Shown: positions 5,453-12,496 of the stretch, piece after piece | Position numbering within the stretch: the stretch's first letter is position 1 | Layout of the letters: each line of letters begins with the position of its first letter | From: Prevotella sp. UBA2725 | Lineage (GTDB): Bacteria > Bacteroidota > Bacteroidia > Bacteroidales > Bacteroidaceae | Direction: 5' to 3' | Assembly: GCA_002353825.1 (NCBI GenBank) | Contig: DEKJ01000039.1 | Span: forward strand, 106,163 to 118,773 | DNA: 12,611 bases | The notes under the pieces: generated by a model | What the model was told of the DNA's origin: nothing | Seen by the model: the letters and a program-made list of their open reading frames with translations, nothing else | Database searches by the model: none | Translations under genes and position numbers: made by a program

Positions 5453-5898
5453 TACCTCATTATTTTCACGCTCCTTCCCCCTGCCTGGATGATATAGGCA
5501 CCGGGCTGGAGGGAGGTGAGGGAGACGACGGTCTGGCTGTAGCCATGCTCTACCGGGCACGACACTGCTTTGCCGTCAAGGGTATAGACGCGGACGGCGG
5601 CGGACTCGTCGGGGAGGATGAGGGCGTCGCCAGTGAGCTGGTACTCGGTGGTCTTAACGGCTTTGATGCCCGTTGCATTGCCGAAGGTGAAGGTCTTGAC
5701 GGTGTAGAGCGGATACTCGAGGGTTGTCTCGGAGGTCTTGACCGTCATCTTGTCGTCTTTCATCCAGATGTCCGGGAGCGTCGATAGGGCGACTGTCTGC
5801 GTCGTGTTGTCACTGAAGGTGATGACGAGAGAGGACTTGTCGGCAGCGTGGGAGAGGAGGGGGAGAAAGAGGAAGAGAAAAAGAAGGATGTTCTTCAT
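5452..5898 (-). CDS. Small secreted PUL protein of unknown function with a possible C-terminal sorting-like domain
   Basis: From the ATG at 5896-5898 this is a 148-residue protein with a Sec signal peptide (1-18, LLSHA) and no lipobox. Residues about 20-75 (SLVITFSDNTTQTVALS, then DDKMTVKT and VKTFTFGN) resemble the N-terminal module of the downstream GH5 protein. Residues about 95-148, with VRVYTLDGKAV and LQPGAYIIQAGG followed by VKIMR, resemble the beta-rich C-terminal domain of type 9 secretion cargo. That domain is weakly conserved here and the assignment is tentative. I do not know its function. Its position between the TIG lipoprotein and GH5 suggests a surface or secreted accessory role. 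An ATG 16 codons upstream was rejected because it would translate the leader hairpin. Confidence 0.75.
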   Translation of the reverse strand: MKNILLFLFLFLPLLSHAADKSSLVITFSDNTTQTVALSTLPDIWMKDDKMTVKTSETTLEYPLYTVKTFTFGNATGIKAVKTTEYQLTGDALILPDESAAVRVYTLDGKAVSCPVEHGYSQTVVSLTSLQPGAYIIQAGGRSVKIMR

Positions 5899-5914
5899 AT
5901 GTTTCGTTTTTAAC

Positions 5915-5953
5915 GTGGAAAGACGCCGCCTTAAAAGGCGGCGCACAGAACTC
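5915..5953 (-). promoter_or_regulatory. Leader hairpin upstream of the small secreted protein gene
   Basis: This is the second copy of the element at 5414-5452. The stem is 5924-5931 with 5936-5943, with the same UUUA loop on the minus-strand RNA. It ends 16 nt before the start codon. Compared with the other copy, the loop-closing pair has changed on both sides (C-G there, T-A here) and a T-G wobble has become C-G. Confidence 0.7.
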
Positions 5954-6002
5954 GATCAACCTTAAGGGCGGCTACCAGGGCCGTTCCTACGGTGGTAATC
6001 AA

Positions 6003-6075
6003 CCCCTCCCTACGGGGGAGGGGTCAGGGGAGAGGCCTTCCCTCCCTACGGGGGAGGGGGGTAGGGGGAGAGGCT
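6003..6075. repeat. Two tandem G-run palindromic repeats just after the six-TIG gene
   Basis: Copy one has CCCCTCCC (6003-6010) and GGGAGGGG (6016-6023). Copy two has CCCTCCC (6040-6046) and GGGAGGG (6052-6058). Each is followed by G-runs and AGAGGC. On the plus strand 6050-6069 contains G-runs in a quadruplex-like arrangement. The last base abuts the TAA stop codon of the 6076-8094 gene. In the minus-strand transcript the repeats lie directly after that stop. The remaining gap, 5954-6002, shows nothing clear. Confidence 0.75.
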
Positions 6076-8094
6076 TTACGGCAGCACCACGATCTTCGTG
6101 ACGCTCTTCAGGTCACCCTGGAGAATGAGGGCGGTGTCGGACCAGCCATCGGAGGTCTCGTTGACAGCCTTCATGCCGGCAGCATCGAAGGTGTAGACAA
6201 CCTGGTTCGTGTTACCATTCCAGTCGGAGACGGTCGTGATAGAGCTCCAGTTGCAGTCGTTGATCTGTACCTGACCTGTTGCAGAGGTCTCTTTGTAGAA
6301 GATGAGCTTCGAGCCAACCTTCACACCGAGCTTCTTCAGATCGCTCTTCATGATGCGGAAGCGGCCGCTGTCGTCCCACGTGAAGTTGAACGGATAGGTG
6401 ATAGCTGCACCACCCATGGTCTTGTAACCGAGGTCTGTAATGAGATCGGTCTCAGCCGACTTGACGGTGAAGGTGCCGAGGGCGACCTTCGTGCCATCAG
6501 CCTCTACAGCAGAGAACTCATAAGATCCGGCTGCGAGGGTCGACGGAACCTGGAAGGTCATCGTCGCGTTCTCCTTGTCCTTGTACTTCGTCACCTTTGT
6601 CGTGCCGATATAGAGAGCCTCGATGTTGTTGAAGTTCTTACCGGTGATGGTGGTATACTCACCCGTTGTGCCGGAAGCTGTACCGCTGATGGCAGGACTT
6701 GTAGCTGCGTTGATCGTCAGACCACTCTTCACCTCGACGGTCGTGCCGTTCTTGAGGTTCAGGGTGCATCCTGTGCCGTAGGCGGCAGCAGGCACGGTGA
6801 CGGTAGCTGTCGTGCCGGCGTCGTTGACCTTGAGGTCCGTAGCTTTCTGTGCGGCGTCACCCGGGAAGGAGATGTTCTCCACGAGGTCGAGGTTCGTACC
6901 GATGATAGCGATCTTAGCACCTGCTGTGACGACAGCGGGAGCGAACTTCGTGACGGTGGGCTCCACGAGCTTGTATTCGAGGCTCACGGTCTTGCCGTTG
7001 GCAAGCTTGAGGGTCAGGTTTCCGGGTTGTGCGCCAGCAGGCACGGTAGCAGAGATCTTGCCGTCCTTGTAAACAGCGTCTACCTCAATGCCCTTGTCGC
7101 CATTGGGGAAGAGGAACTTCGTGATGAGGTCGAGATCCTTACCCGAGACGGTGATGGTAGCGCCGTTCTTCACGGGAGCGGGCGCATAAGAGAGGTCTGT
7201 AGGCACAACGGTCGTGATGGAGCCTGCCGGGATCTCTACGCCGGAGTAGAGGTTCAGCGTTACCTCGCCGTCGGTAGCCGTAGCAGGTACGACGACGCTG
7301 AGGCTCTTGCCGTCAGCTGCTGGAGTGACGTCCGTGACGGTAGCGCCCTGGAACTTCACGCTGACAATCTGGTCAAGGCTTGTACCTGTTACGGTGATGG
7401 TCTGTCCGGCCTTCGGTTTCGTGTTGTCGATGCCTGTAGCCTCTGGGAGGTTGACAGTGAGCACTTCCTTCGACTCATACTCTGTCGGAGTCTCAGCGAG
7501 GTTCGTGAGTTTGAAGTTACCCGTCTTAGCCTCCTTCGGGATGGCGACGCGGATGAGGTAACGTGTGTGCTCGGTGAACTGGTCTTCCGTGACGGTGTCG
7601 TTCTCAGCGAAGATGATGCCGTGGAAGAGGTTGAGGTAGTCGCCCTCGATGGTCAGGATGTCACCGACGCTACCTGTCTTGCTCGATGTGTCGGAGCCAA
7701 CATAGAAGTCTTTGACGACGATGTCCTCACGGTAAGTGATCGGTGTGAGGGTGCGGATCTCACCACCTTTCTGTGTCTTGAGCACGACGATACCCGTGTC
7801 GCATTTCTCAGCGGGTACCTGGATGGTGATCTCGCTCTCACGTCCGGCCTTCACGACCTCATACTGTGTGATAGGGTCGGCGCCCGGGAGGTCAATCTCT
7901 GAGATCTGGTCGAGATTGGAGCCGAGGAAATGGAGTGTGCCGCCGCGCAATACGGGGCAGGGGCCAAAGGACAGGACAGAGATGTCGTTGCCGTACTGGT
8001 CGGTATCGAGGTTATCCTCGCTGTTACATCCTGTCAGCGACAGCCCTGTGAGGGCTATCACCAGCAAGAAGAGTATATGCTTGATGTTTTTCAT
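6076..8094 (-). CDS. Outer-membrane lipoprotein with six IPT/TIG domains and a C-terminal beta domain, probable surface glycan-binding protein
   Basis: The signal peptide ends in lipobox LTGC with Cys23, followed by an acidic stretch typical of surface-exposed Bacteroidetes lipoproteins. Six immunoglobulin-like IPT/TIG repeats lie at about 37-121, 125-214, 216-296, 298-376, 378-461 and 464-544. Most carry the pattern T(I/V).G..LD.I followed by a hydrophobic strand and F/L-P-G (GSNLDQI, GTSLDQI, GKDLDLI, GTNLDLV). The last ~128 residues form a different beta-rich domain with Trp573, Trp616, Trp625 and Trp651 as possible sugar-stacking residues. I infer that the TIG rod holds this terminal domain away from the membrane, as known for SGBP-B of the Bacteroides ovatus xyloglucan locus. 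The ligand is unknown. It has no catalytic motif. Confidence 0.85.
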   Translation of the reverse strand: MKNIKHILFLLVIALTGLSLTGCNSEDNLDTDQYGNDISVLSFGPCPVLRGGTLHFLGSNLDQISEIDLPGADPITQYEVVKAGRESEITIQVPAEKCDTGIVVLKTQKGGEIRTLTPITYREDIVVKDFYVGSDTSSKTGSVGDILTIEGDYLNLFHGIIFAENDTVTEDQFTEHTRYLIRVAIPKEAKTGNFKLTNLAETPTEYESKEVLTVNLPEATGIDNTKPKAGQTITVTGTSLDQIVSVKFQGATVTDVTPAADGKSLSVVVPATATDGEVTLNLYSGVEIPAGSITTVVPTDLSYAPAPVKNGATITVSGKDLDLITKFLFPNGDKGIEVDAVYKDGKISATVPAGAQPGNLTLKLANGKTVSLEYKLVEPTVTKFAPAVVTAGAKIAIIGTNLDLVENISFPGDAAQKATDLKVNDAGTTATVTVPAAAYGTGCTLNLKNGTTVEVKSGLTINAATSPAISGTASGTTGEYTTITGKNFNNIEALYIGTTKVTKYKDKENATMTFQVPSTLAAGSYEFSAVEADGTKVALGTFTVKSAETDLITDLGYKTMGGAAITYPFNFTWDDSGRFRIMKSDLKKLGVKVGSKLIFYKETSATGQVQINDCNWSSITTVSDWNGNTNQVVYTFDAAGMKAVNETSDGWSDTALILQGDLKSVTKIVVLP

Positions 8095-8112
8095 TGTCGA
8101 GAGATTTTAATG

Positions 8113-8352
8113 TTTCAATCTTTCATTATGATTCATCCGTAAGATGCTTATTCGCTTATGAATCTTTTTATCTCACACGGATTATAAAGATTTTAAAGAT
8201 GGCTACGCTATTCGCTACGCGGTGATGTTAAAGGTATGTGTAGCCGCAAAGCGGCGTAACAATCTTTATAATCTTTAAGATCCGTGTGAAAAGATCTATG
8301 TGCTAAATGCATTTATCGGATGCTTTCAATCTTTCATTATTTCAATCTTTCA
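8113..8352. repeat. 17-bp direct repeats flanking the intergenic palindrome
   Basis: TTTCAATCTTTCATTAT occurs exactly at 8113-8129 and 8324-8340. The first 13 bases of the motif recur once more at 8340-8352, giving a 16-bp tandem period next to the stop codon of the 8356-9681 gene. The interval between the two full copies is almost entirely the palindrome described at 8134-8322. Confidence 0.8.
8134..8322. repeat. ~190-bp imperfect palindrome containing the 59-bp CACACGGAT repeat (copy 2)
   Basis: The best-paired part is 8174-8200 with 8262-8288, 24 of 27 positions complementary. Pairing extends outward to CATCCG (8134-8139) with CGGATG (8317-8322). The centre has a short hairpin GCCGC-AAA-GCGGC (8243-8255). 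Positions 8165-8223 match 3753-3811 at 56 of 59. The element fills the gap between two PUL genes and would fold strongly in the polycistronic RNA. It codes for no protein I can support. Confidence 0.8.
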
Positions 8353-8355
8353 ATT

Positions 8356-9681
8356 TTACTTGTACGGTACGACACGGATGTTATCGATCTTGATGATCGG
8401 ATGTCCGTCCTTACCATCGGGAATGACCGACTTGTCGTTGTAACCGCCCTTGACGACGAAGATCGTCAGGGACGCGAAGTCGTTGACACTTGTGAATGTC
8501 GAGTTGAGCGCGTTGCCGTCCCAGTCACGGTTGAAGTCAGCGAGCGGGATGGTTACCGTCACCCACTTGTCACCAGTGTCATAGCTCTTGTCGTCATTGT
8601 TCCACGGCATGTAGAGTGCACGCGAGAGGTCGCCCTGCTGATGGAAGAAGGTGTTATTGGCGTTGTAGAGCGTCACCTTGTCTGTACCGGCGAAGATGAT
8701 CTGCATCGGGGCTGCTGTCCAAGGATTGGAGCTTGGGATGAGCATTTCGAACTTCAGGGCTTTGTTCTCCCAGTTGGAGAAGTCGGCTACGTCGTTCAGC
8801 TTCGGTCCGTCGCCGTCGAAGGTCTTGCTCCAGGTACCTGCCCAGTACTCGAACGAGAAGTTGCCATCGTTCCAAGCACCGTCAGCACCCAGATCAGCAT
8901 CACCGAGGAGCAGGTATTTGCCGCTGAGTGATGTGCCGTCGCTCTGGATCTTCTGATTGTGCCATCCGTGGTTGCCGAGTACATTCGTGCCGTCCCACGG
9001 TGTATCGAAGTCGAAGAGCATACCGGTATTGTCCATGTATTTGAACTTAGCCTTCGTGTCACCATATTTTGATACGACGTGTATGTAGTCGTGAGGCATG
9101 CCCTCGGGTACGGTGAAGGTGATGCTTGTCTTTGTGATGGATGAGATGTTGCTGCGGTCGAGGGTGTAGTTGTCACCGACCTTGATCTCGAGCGGAGCGT
9201 TGTCGTAGTCGAGGAAATAGTCACCGGTGATGGTAGCTTCTTCGCCAGCCTTTGCCCACTCGTTGCTCATCGATGATACTGTCGGAGCCGGGATGGTGAC
9301 GGCGAACGGATAAGCGATGGTGTCGTTCTTGCTCGTTATCATGTAGAGAGAGTCGCTGACATTTGTAGGCAGCGTCTTCGGTACGGTGACGATCATCGAG
9401 TTGTCGGTGATGTAGCTCGTGTTGAGCACAGCCGGCACATCGTTGAAGAGCAGCTTCGTGATGCTGCGGAGGTTATGACCGATGAGGACGATGGTGTTGT
9501 TGGGTGATGCTGCCGTGATGAGCGAGTCTTTCTTTGCAGCGTCTACGGGACGGATGAAGTTGATGCTCGGTGTGCCCGACGTGACCTCATATTTGTCAGG
9601 CTGGTCTTCGCAGGAGGTGAAGCCGAAGCTTGCTACTGCGATAGCCATCATTGCCGCCCATTTGATATTCTTGATTTTCAT
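8356..9681 (-). CDS. Surface glycan-binding lipoprotein (SGBP-B-like) with two IPT/TIG domains
   Basis: The lipobox GFTSC places Cys24 at the mature N-terminus, followed by acidic EDQPDKYE. Two IPT/TIG domains lie at about 36-129 (NTIVLIGHNLRSITKLLFND) and 131-216 (GEEATITGDYF). The C-terminal domain, 220-441, begins LFDFDTPWDGTN and ends IIKIDNIRVVPYK, typical of proteins annotated as glycan-binding surface proteins. Candidate ligand-stacking residues there are Trp229, Trp240, Tyr279, Trp280, Trp284, Trp304 and Trp321. The gene is 35 bp downstream of the SusD-like gene, the usual place for an SGBP. The best known relative by architecture is the SGBP-B of the B. ovatus xyloglucan PUL. The ligand cannot be read from sequence. 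Confidence 0.88.
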   Translation of the reverse strand: MKIKNIKWAAMMAIAVASFGFTSCEDQPDKYEVTSGTPSINFIRPVDAAKKDSLITAASPNNTIVLIGHNLRSITKLLFNDVPAVLNTSYITDNSMIVTVPKTLPTNVSDSLYMITSKNDTIAYPFAVTIPAPTVSSMSNEWAKAGEEATITGDYFLDYDNAPLEIKVGDNYTLDRSNISSITKTSITFTVPEGMPHDYIHVVSKYGDTKAKFKYMDNTGMLFDFDTPWDGTNVLGNHGWHNQKIQSDGTSLSGKYLLLGDADLGADGAWNDGNFSFEYWAGTWSKTFDGDGPKLNDVADFSNWENKALKFEMLIPSSNPWTAAPMQIIFAGTDKVTLYNANNTFFHQQGDLSRALYMPWNNDDKSYDTGDKWVTVTIPLADFNRDWDGNALNSTFTSVNDFASLTIFVVKGGYNDKSVIPDGKDGHPIIKIDNIRVVPYK

Positions 9682-9716
9682 AATTGAAAGTTCATTTAAT
9701 GTTTTACGGACAAAAC

Positions 9717-11477
9717 TTAATAGCTGTACGTGCTCCGCACATCGACGTGGATAGGCGCAGCAGAGCTCGCGAGGTTCGGGTTCAGTGTCACGTCCTCTGT
9801 CGGGAAGGGCAGCACGAAACTGTTCTCCGTGACGTTAGGCGCAGCTGTCTGATCATCGTATTTGCAGTCGTCGGTGACTTTCCACACGCCACTCTCATAA
9901 TAGGTCTTGTAGACCTCATCGCAGTTCCACCAAGCGTTACGCTTCTGAGCCTTGATCTCGTTGATGCAAGCCTGCGGTTCGTAATAAGCGCGGCGCACGT
10001 AGTCGTACCAACGGTCACCCTCACCAGCGAACTCGAGACGGCGCTCTTTCCAGATGTCGTCGAAGGTCAGCGAGGTCTTGTCGGGATCGGTGTAGTTGAC
10101 ACCGCGATCGTGTACGGCATTGAAGCACTTCAAAGCCTCAGGATCAGAGTTGTTGCCGAGTAGCACCTCAGCCTCTGCGAGGACGAGATAGACGTCGCTC
10201 AGACGGAGGATATGGGTAGCGAGGGCGTTGGACATACGTGCGGATGCCATGTTCATCTCTGCCTGGTGGTCGGCCTGATCACCATAGAGGTTCTTCACGT
10301 TCTGAGCACCACAGGGACCCTCAAACTGTCCGGGAGCCGCACTGTTGTAGCTCTTGTCATAATAGAAGGCGAGGATGTCGAAGCCTTTCTTGCCTGCGCC
10401 AGAAGAGTGTGCTGTGGAAGGAACGGTCTTGTCGCGCCAGAAGTAAGAGTAATAGTCACCAGCCATCATCATGGTAGCTTTGCGGCGTACATCCTTGTCG
10501 ATACGCTTTGACGGATCATCGGTCGGCTTGACACCGAAAGCTTCCTCAAGGTCGACGGACGGGCCTACCCAGCCACCCCAGCAGTCACCGTTCTCATCGA
10601 ATCCGACAGGAGCGAGGTCACTCTGCAGGGTGTTCTGACTTGTCCAGTGAGAACCGACGGTCCAGCGCCATGCAAAGAGGCTCTCGTCGCTGACGTTGTT
10701 GCTGCCGCGGAAGATGTCGGCATAGTTACCCATGAGCTGTCGTCCGGAGTTTTCCACGACATCCTTGGCATAGGCAGCGGCCTTCTCCAGGTCATCCTTG
10801 TTGAGGGTGCCCGTGACGCCGGCTTTGGTCAGGTAGACCTTAGCGAGAAGACCTTCAGCGCAGTAGTAGTCGATACGACCTGTGGTGCTCTTCTCTTTCG
10901 GTAGGAGCTCCATGGCTTTCTCAAGCGTCATGCAGATATAGTCATAGACATCAGCTTTCTGCACTTTGTGCAAGGAGTTATACTCTTTGCTGGCAATGAG
11001 TACAGAGTTGTCGTGTACGATAGGCACGTCGCCGAAGGAGCGCACGAGGTAGAAGTAAGCCATGGCCTTCCAAGCCAGACACTCACCTTCGCACTGGTTC
11101 TTCACCTTCTCAGAGGCGGTAGCGCCCTTGAGTGAGTTGTACACTGTGTTGGCATGACCGATGACAGCCCAGAGGGAGTAGGACATGTTGACCAGGTCCT
11201 GATCGGTGCCGTTGACACTGAAGTTGAGGTATGGGCTTTGGCCCCAGTACATATTGCCCGACATGACTTCACCCACTTTGATGAATCCGCGCTGGAAGTC
11301 GTACCAGGGCGAGTTGTAGAGATAGTTCACACCCGCGATACAGGCATTGTCGGAGGTATAGAAGTTATCTGTGTTGTAGCTGTCCTTGGCAGGTCTGTCG
11401 AGGAAGTCGCTACAAGCTGTCAGCGAGAATCCCATGAAGGCAGCGACAGCGATATATGTTAATCTTTTGAATTTCAT
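9717..11477 (-). CDS. SusD/RagB-family nutrient-binding outer-membrane lipoprotein
   Basis: The protein caps the SusC-like transporter and delivers oligosaccharides to it. It has 586 residues and a lipobox SLTAC with Cys22, followed by SDFLDRP, which is characteristic of SusD proteins. The N-terminal SusD-like region includes the TPR helix around residues 132-153 (CLAWKAMAYFYLVRSFGDVP) and GLLAKVYL (209-216). The C-terminal SusD/RagB region includes RLSDVYLVLAEAEVLLG (425-441), ERRLEFAGEGDRWYDYVRR (478-496) and the terminal VLPFP and LNPN motifs. It is 44 bp downstream of the SusC-like gene, with a very AT-rich gap (11478-11521). Length and motifs are complete; I see no damage. Confidence 0.96.
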   Translation of the reverse strand: MKFKRLTYIAVAAFMGFSLTACSDFLDRPAKDSYNTDNFYTSDNACIAGVNYLYNSPWYDFQRGFIKVGEVMSGNMYWGQSPYLNFSVNGTDQDLVNMSYSLWAVIGHANTVYNSLKGATASEKVKNQCEGECLAWKAMAYFYLVRSFGDVPIVHDNSVLIASKEYNSLHKVQKADVYDYICMTLEKAMELLPKEKSTTGRIDYYCAEGLLAKVYLTKAGVTGTLNKDDLEKAAAYAKDVVENSGRQLMGNYADIFRGSNNVSDESLFAWRWTVGSHWTSQNTLQSDLAPVGFDENGDCWGGWVGPSVDLEEAFGVKPTDDPSKRIDKDVRRKATMMMAGDYYSYFWRDKTVPSTAHSSGAGKKGFDILAFYYDKSYNSAAPGQFEGPCGAQNVKNLYGDQADHQAEMNMASARMSNALATHILRLSDVYLVLAEAEVLLGNNSDPEALKCFNAVHDRGVNYTDPDKTSLTFDDIWKERRLEFAGEGDRWYDYVRRAYYEPQACINEIKAQKRNAWWNCDEVYKTYYESGVWKVTDDCKYDDQTAAPNVTENSFVLPFPTEDVTLNPNLASSAAPIHVDVRSTYSY

Positions 11478-11521
11478 AGTTGCGATATATATATAAATAA
11501 ATATATAGTGTATCTCTTTTA

Positions 11522-12496
11522 TTAGAAGGAGAGATTCATGCCGAAGGCGAAGGTCGTTGGTGAGGGATAGCGTCCGTTATCGAGACCATAGACATTGGCG
11601 CTGGCTGTAGACAAACCTACTTCAGGATCGTATCCGTCGTAACCGGTGATGGTGAAGAGGTTGGTGGCGTTGAGGCTCAGTCGCAGGCTGCTCACTCCGA
11701 TCTTGCGCAAGAGCTGCGGGCTGAAGGTATAGCCGAGTGTGATACTCTTCAGGCGGATGTAAGAACCATCCTCGATGTACCGGTCGCTCCATGCATCGTT
11801 GTCGTTCGGGTCATTGATCGTTGCGCGTGGCATGGTTGTCGTCGGGTTCGTGACATAGACATTGCTGATGTCGTTGGACCAATAGGCTGAATAGACGCCA
11901 TTGACAGGAGCGAGGATAGCGCGGTCTTTCACGTCTTTGAGCTGGTTGGTCCATGCAGAGTTCATGTGTGTCAGTTTCATCTTCATATAGTTGCCGACTT
12001 TGTTGCCGACATTGCCGTTGAAGAAGAAGTTGAGGTCGAACTGCTTGTAGCGGAAAGTGTTGTTCCAACCGAAGGTCCACTTAGGCAGCGGGCTACCGAT
12101 GTTGGTCTTATCCTTCTCGTCGATGACGCCATCGCCATTGATATCTTTATATTTGACATCGCCGACGAAGGTCGTGTTTGTACGGCTGTACTTCGTAGGA
12201 TCCGTGCTCCAGTGCTTCTTACCGTCGGCATCGGTCACGATGGGGTTGTTCTTCTGCAGGGTGTTGACGGGCGAGTTGAGGATATCGTTGAAATCCTTGT
12301 ATACGCCGTCAGTCTTATAGCCGTAGAAGTTGAAGAGCGACTCACCGGGAACGGAGCGCTCGACGACGTCGGTCCACTGTCCATAGCCCACGATGGCTGT
12401 TGAGCCGCCGATGCTCTTCAGTTTGTTGCGGTTGATAGAGATATTGATGTCGCTGTCCCAAGAGAACCTAAAATCCGCAACTATCATCCAATACAC
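11522..12496 (-). CDS. C-terminal part of a SusC/RagA-family TonB-dependent transporter (truncated)
   Basis: This is the last ~third of a SusC-like outer-membrane beta-barrel that would import glycans with energy from TonB. Diagnostic strands are FSWDSDINISINRNKLKSIG, GDVKYKDINGDGVIDEKDKTNIGSPLPKWTFG, IEDGSYIRLKSITLGYTF, SLNATNLFTITGYDGYDPEV and the C-terminal AFGMNLSF ending in Phe, as needed for barrel assembly. A full SusC is about 1000 residues; the signal peptide, carboxypeptidase-like domain, plug and first strands are absent. Recognisable SusC sequence stops at Phe11-Ser12-Trp13 of this frame (about 12466). The frame continues a short way with unrelated residues, uses a GTG, and meets a stop at 12521-12523. 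The fragment is unlikely to function on its own. Confidence 0.9.
   Translation of the reverse strand: MYWMIVADFRFSWDSDINISINRNKLKSIGGSTAIVGYGQWTDVVERSVPGESLFNFYGYKTDGVYKDFNDILNSPVNTLQKNNPIVTDADGKKHWSTDPTKYSRTNTTFVGDVKYKDINGDGVIDEKDKTNIGSPLPKWTFGWNNTFRYKQFDLNFFFNGNVGNKVGNYMKMKLTHMNSAWTNQLKDVKDRAILAPVNGVYSAYWSNDISNVYVTNPTTTMPRATINDPNDNDAWSDRYIEDGSYIRLKSITLGYTFSPQLLRKIGVSSLRLSLNATNLFTITGYDGYDPEVGLSTASANVYGLDNGRYPSPTTFAFGMNLSF

Noticed and set aside
5992..7902. A 636-residue open frame on the plus strand
   Set aside because: It lies antisense to the six-TIG lipoprotein, which has a lipobox and clear domain repeats. The plus-strand product is low-complexity, rich in Asp, Arg and Val with no recognisable motif, and begins inside the G-run repeats. 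It is a reverse-strand shadow.
9682..9716. Internal promoter in front of the 8356-9681 gene
   Set aside because: The minus strand has a TTAAGTTTTG-like sequence, but spacing within the -7 element is one base too long and no -33 element is evident. The 35-bp gap fits simple operon read-through.
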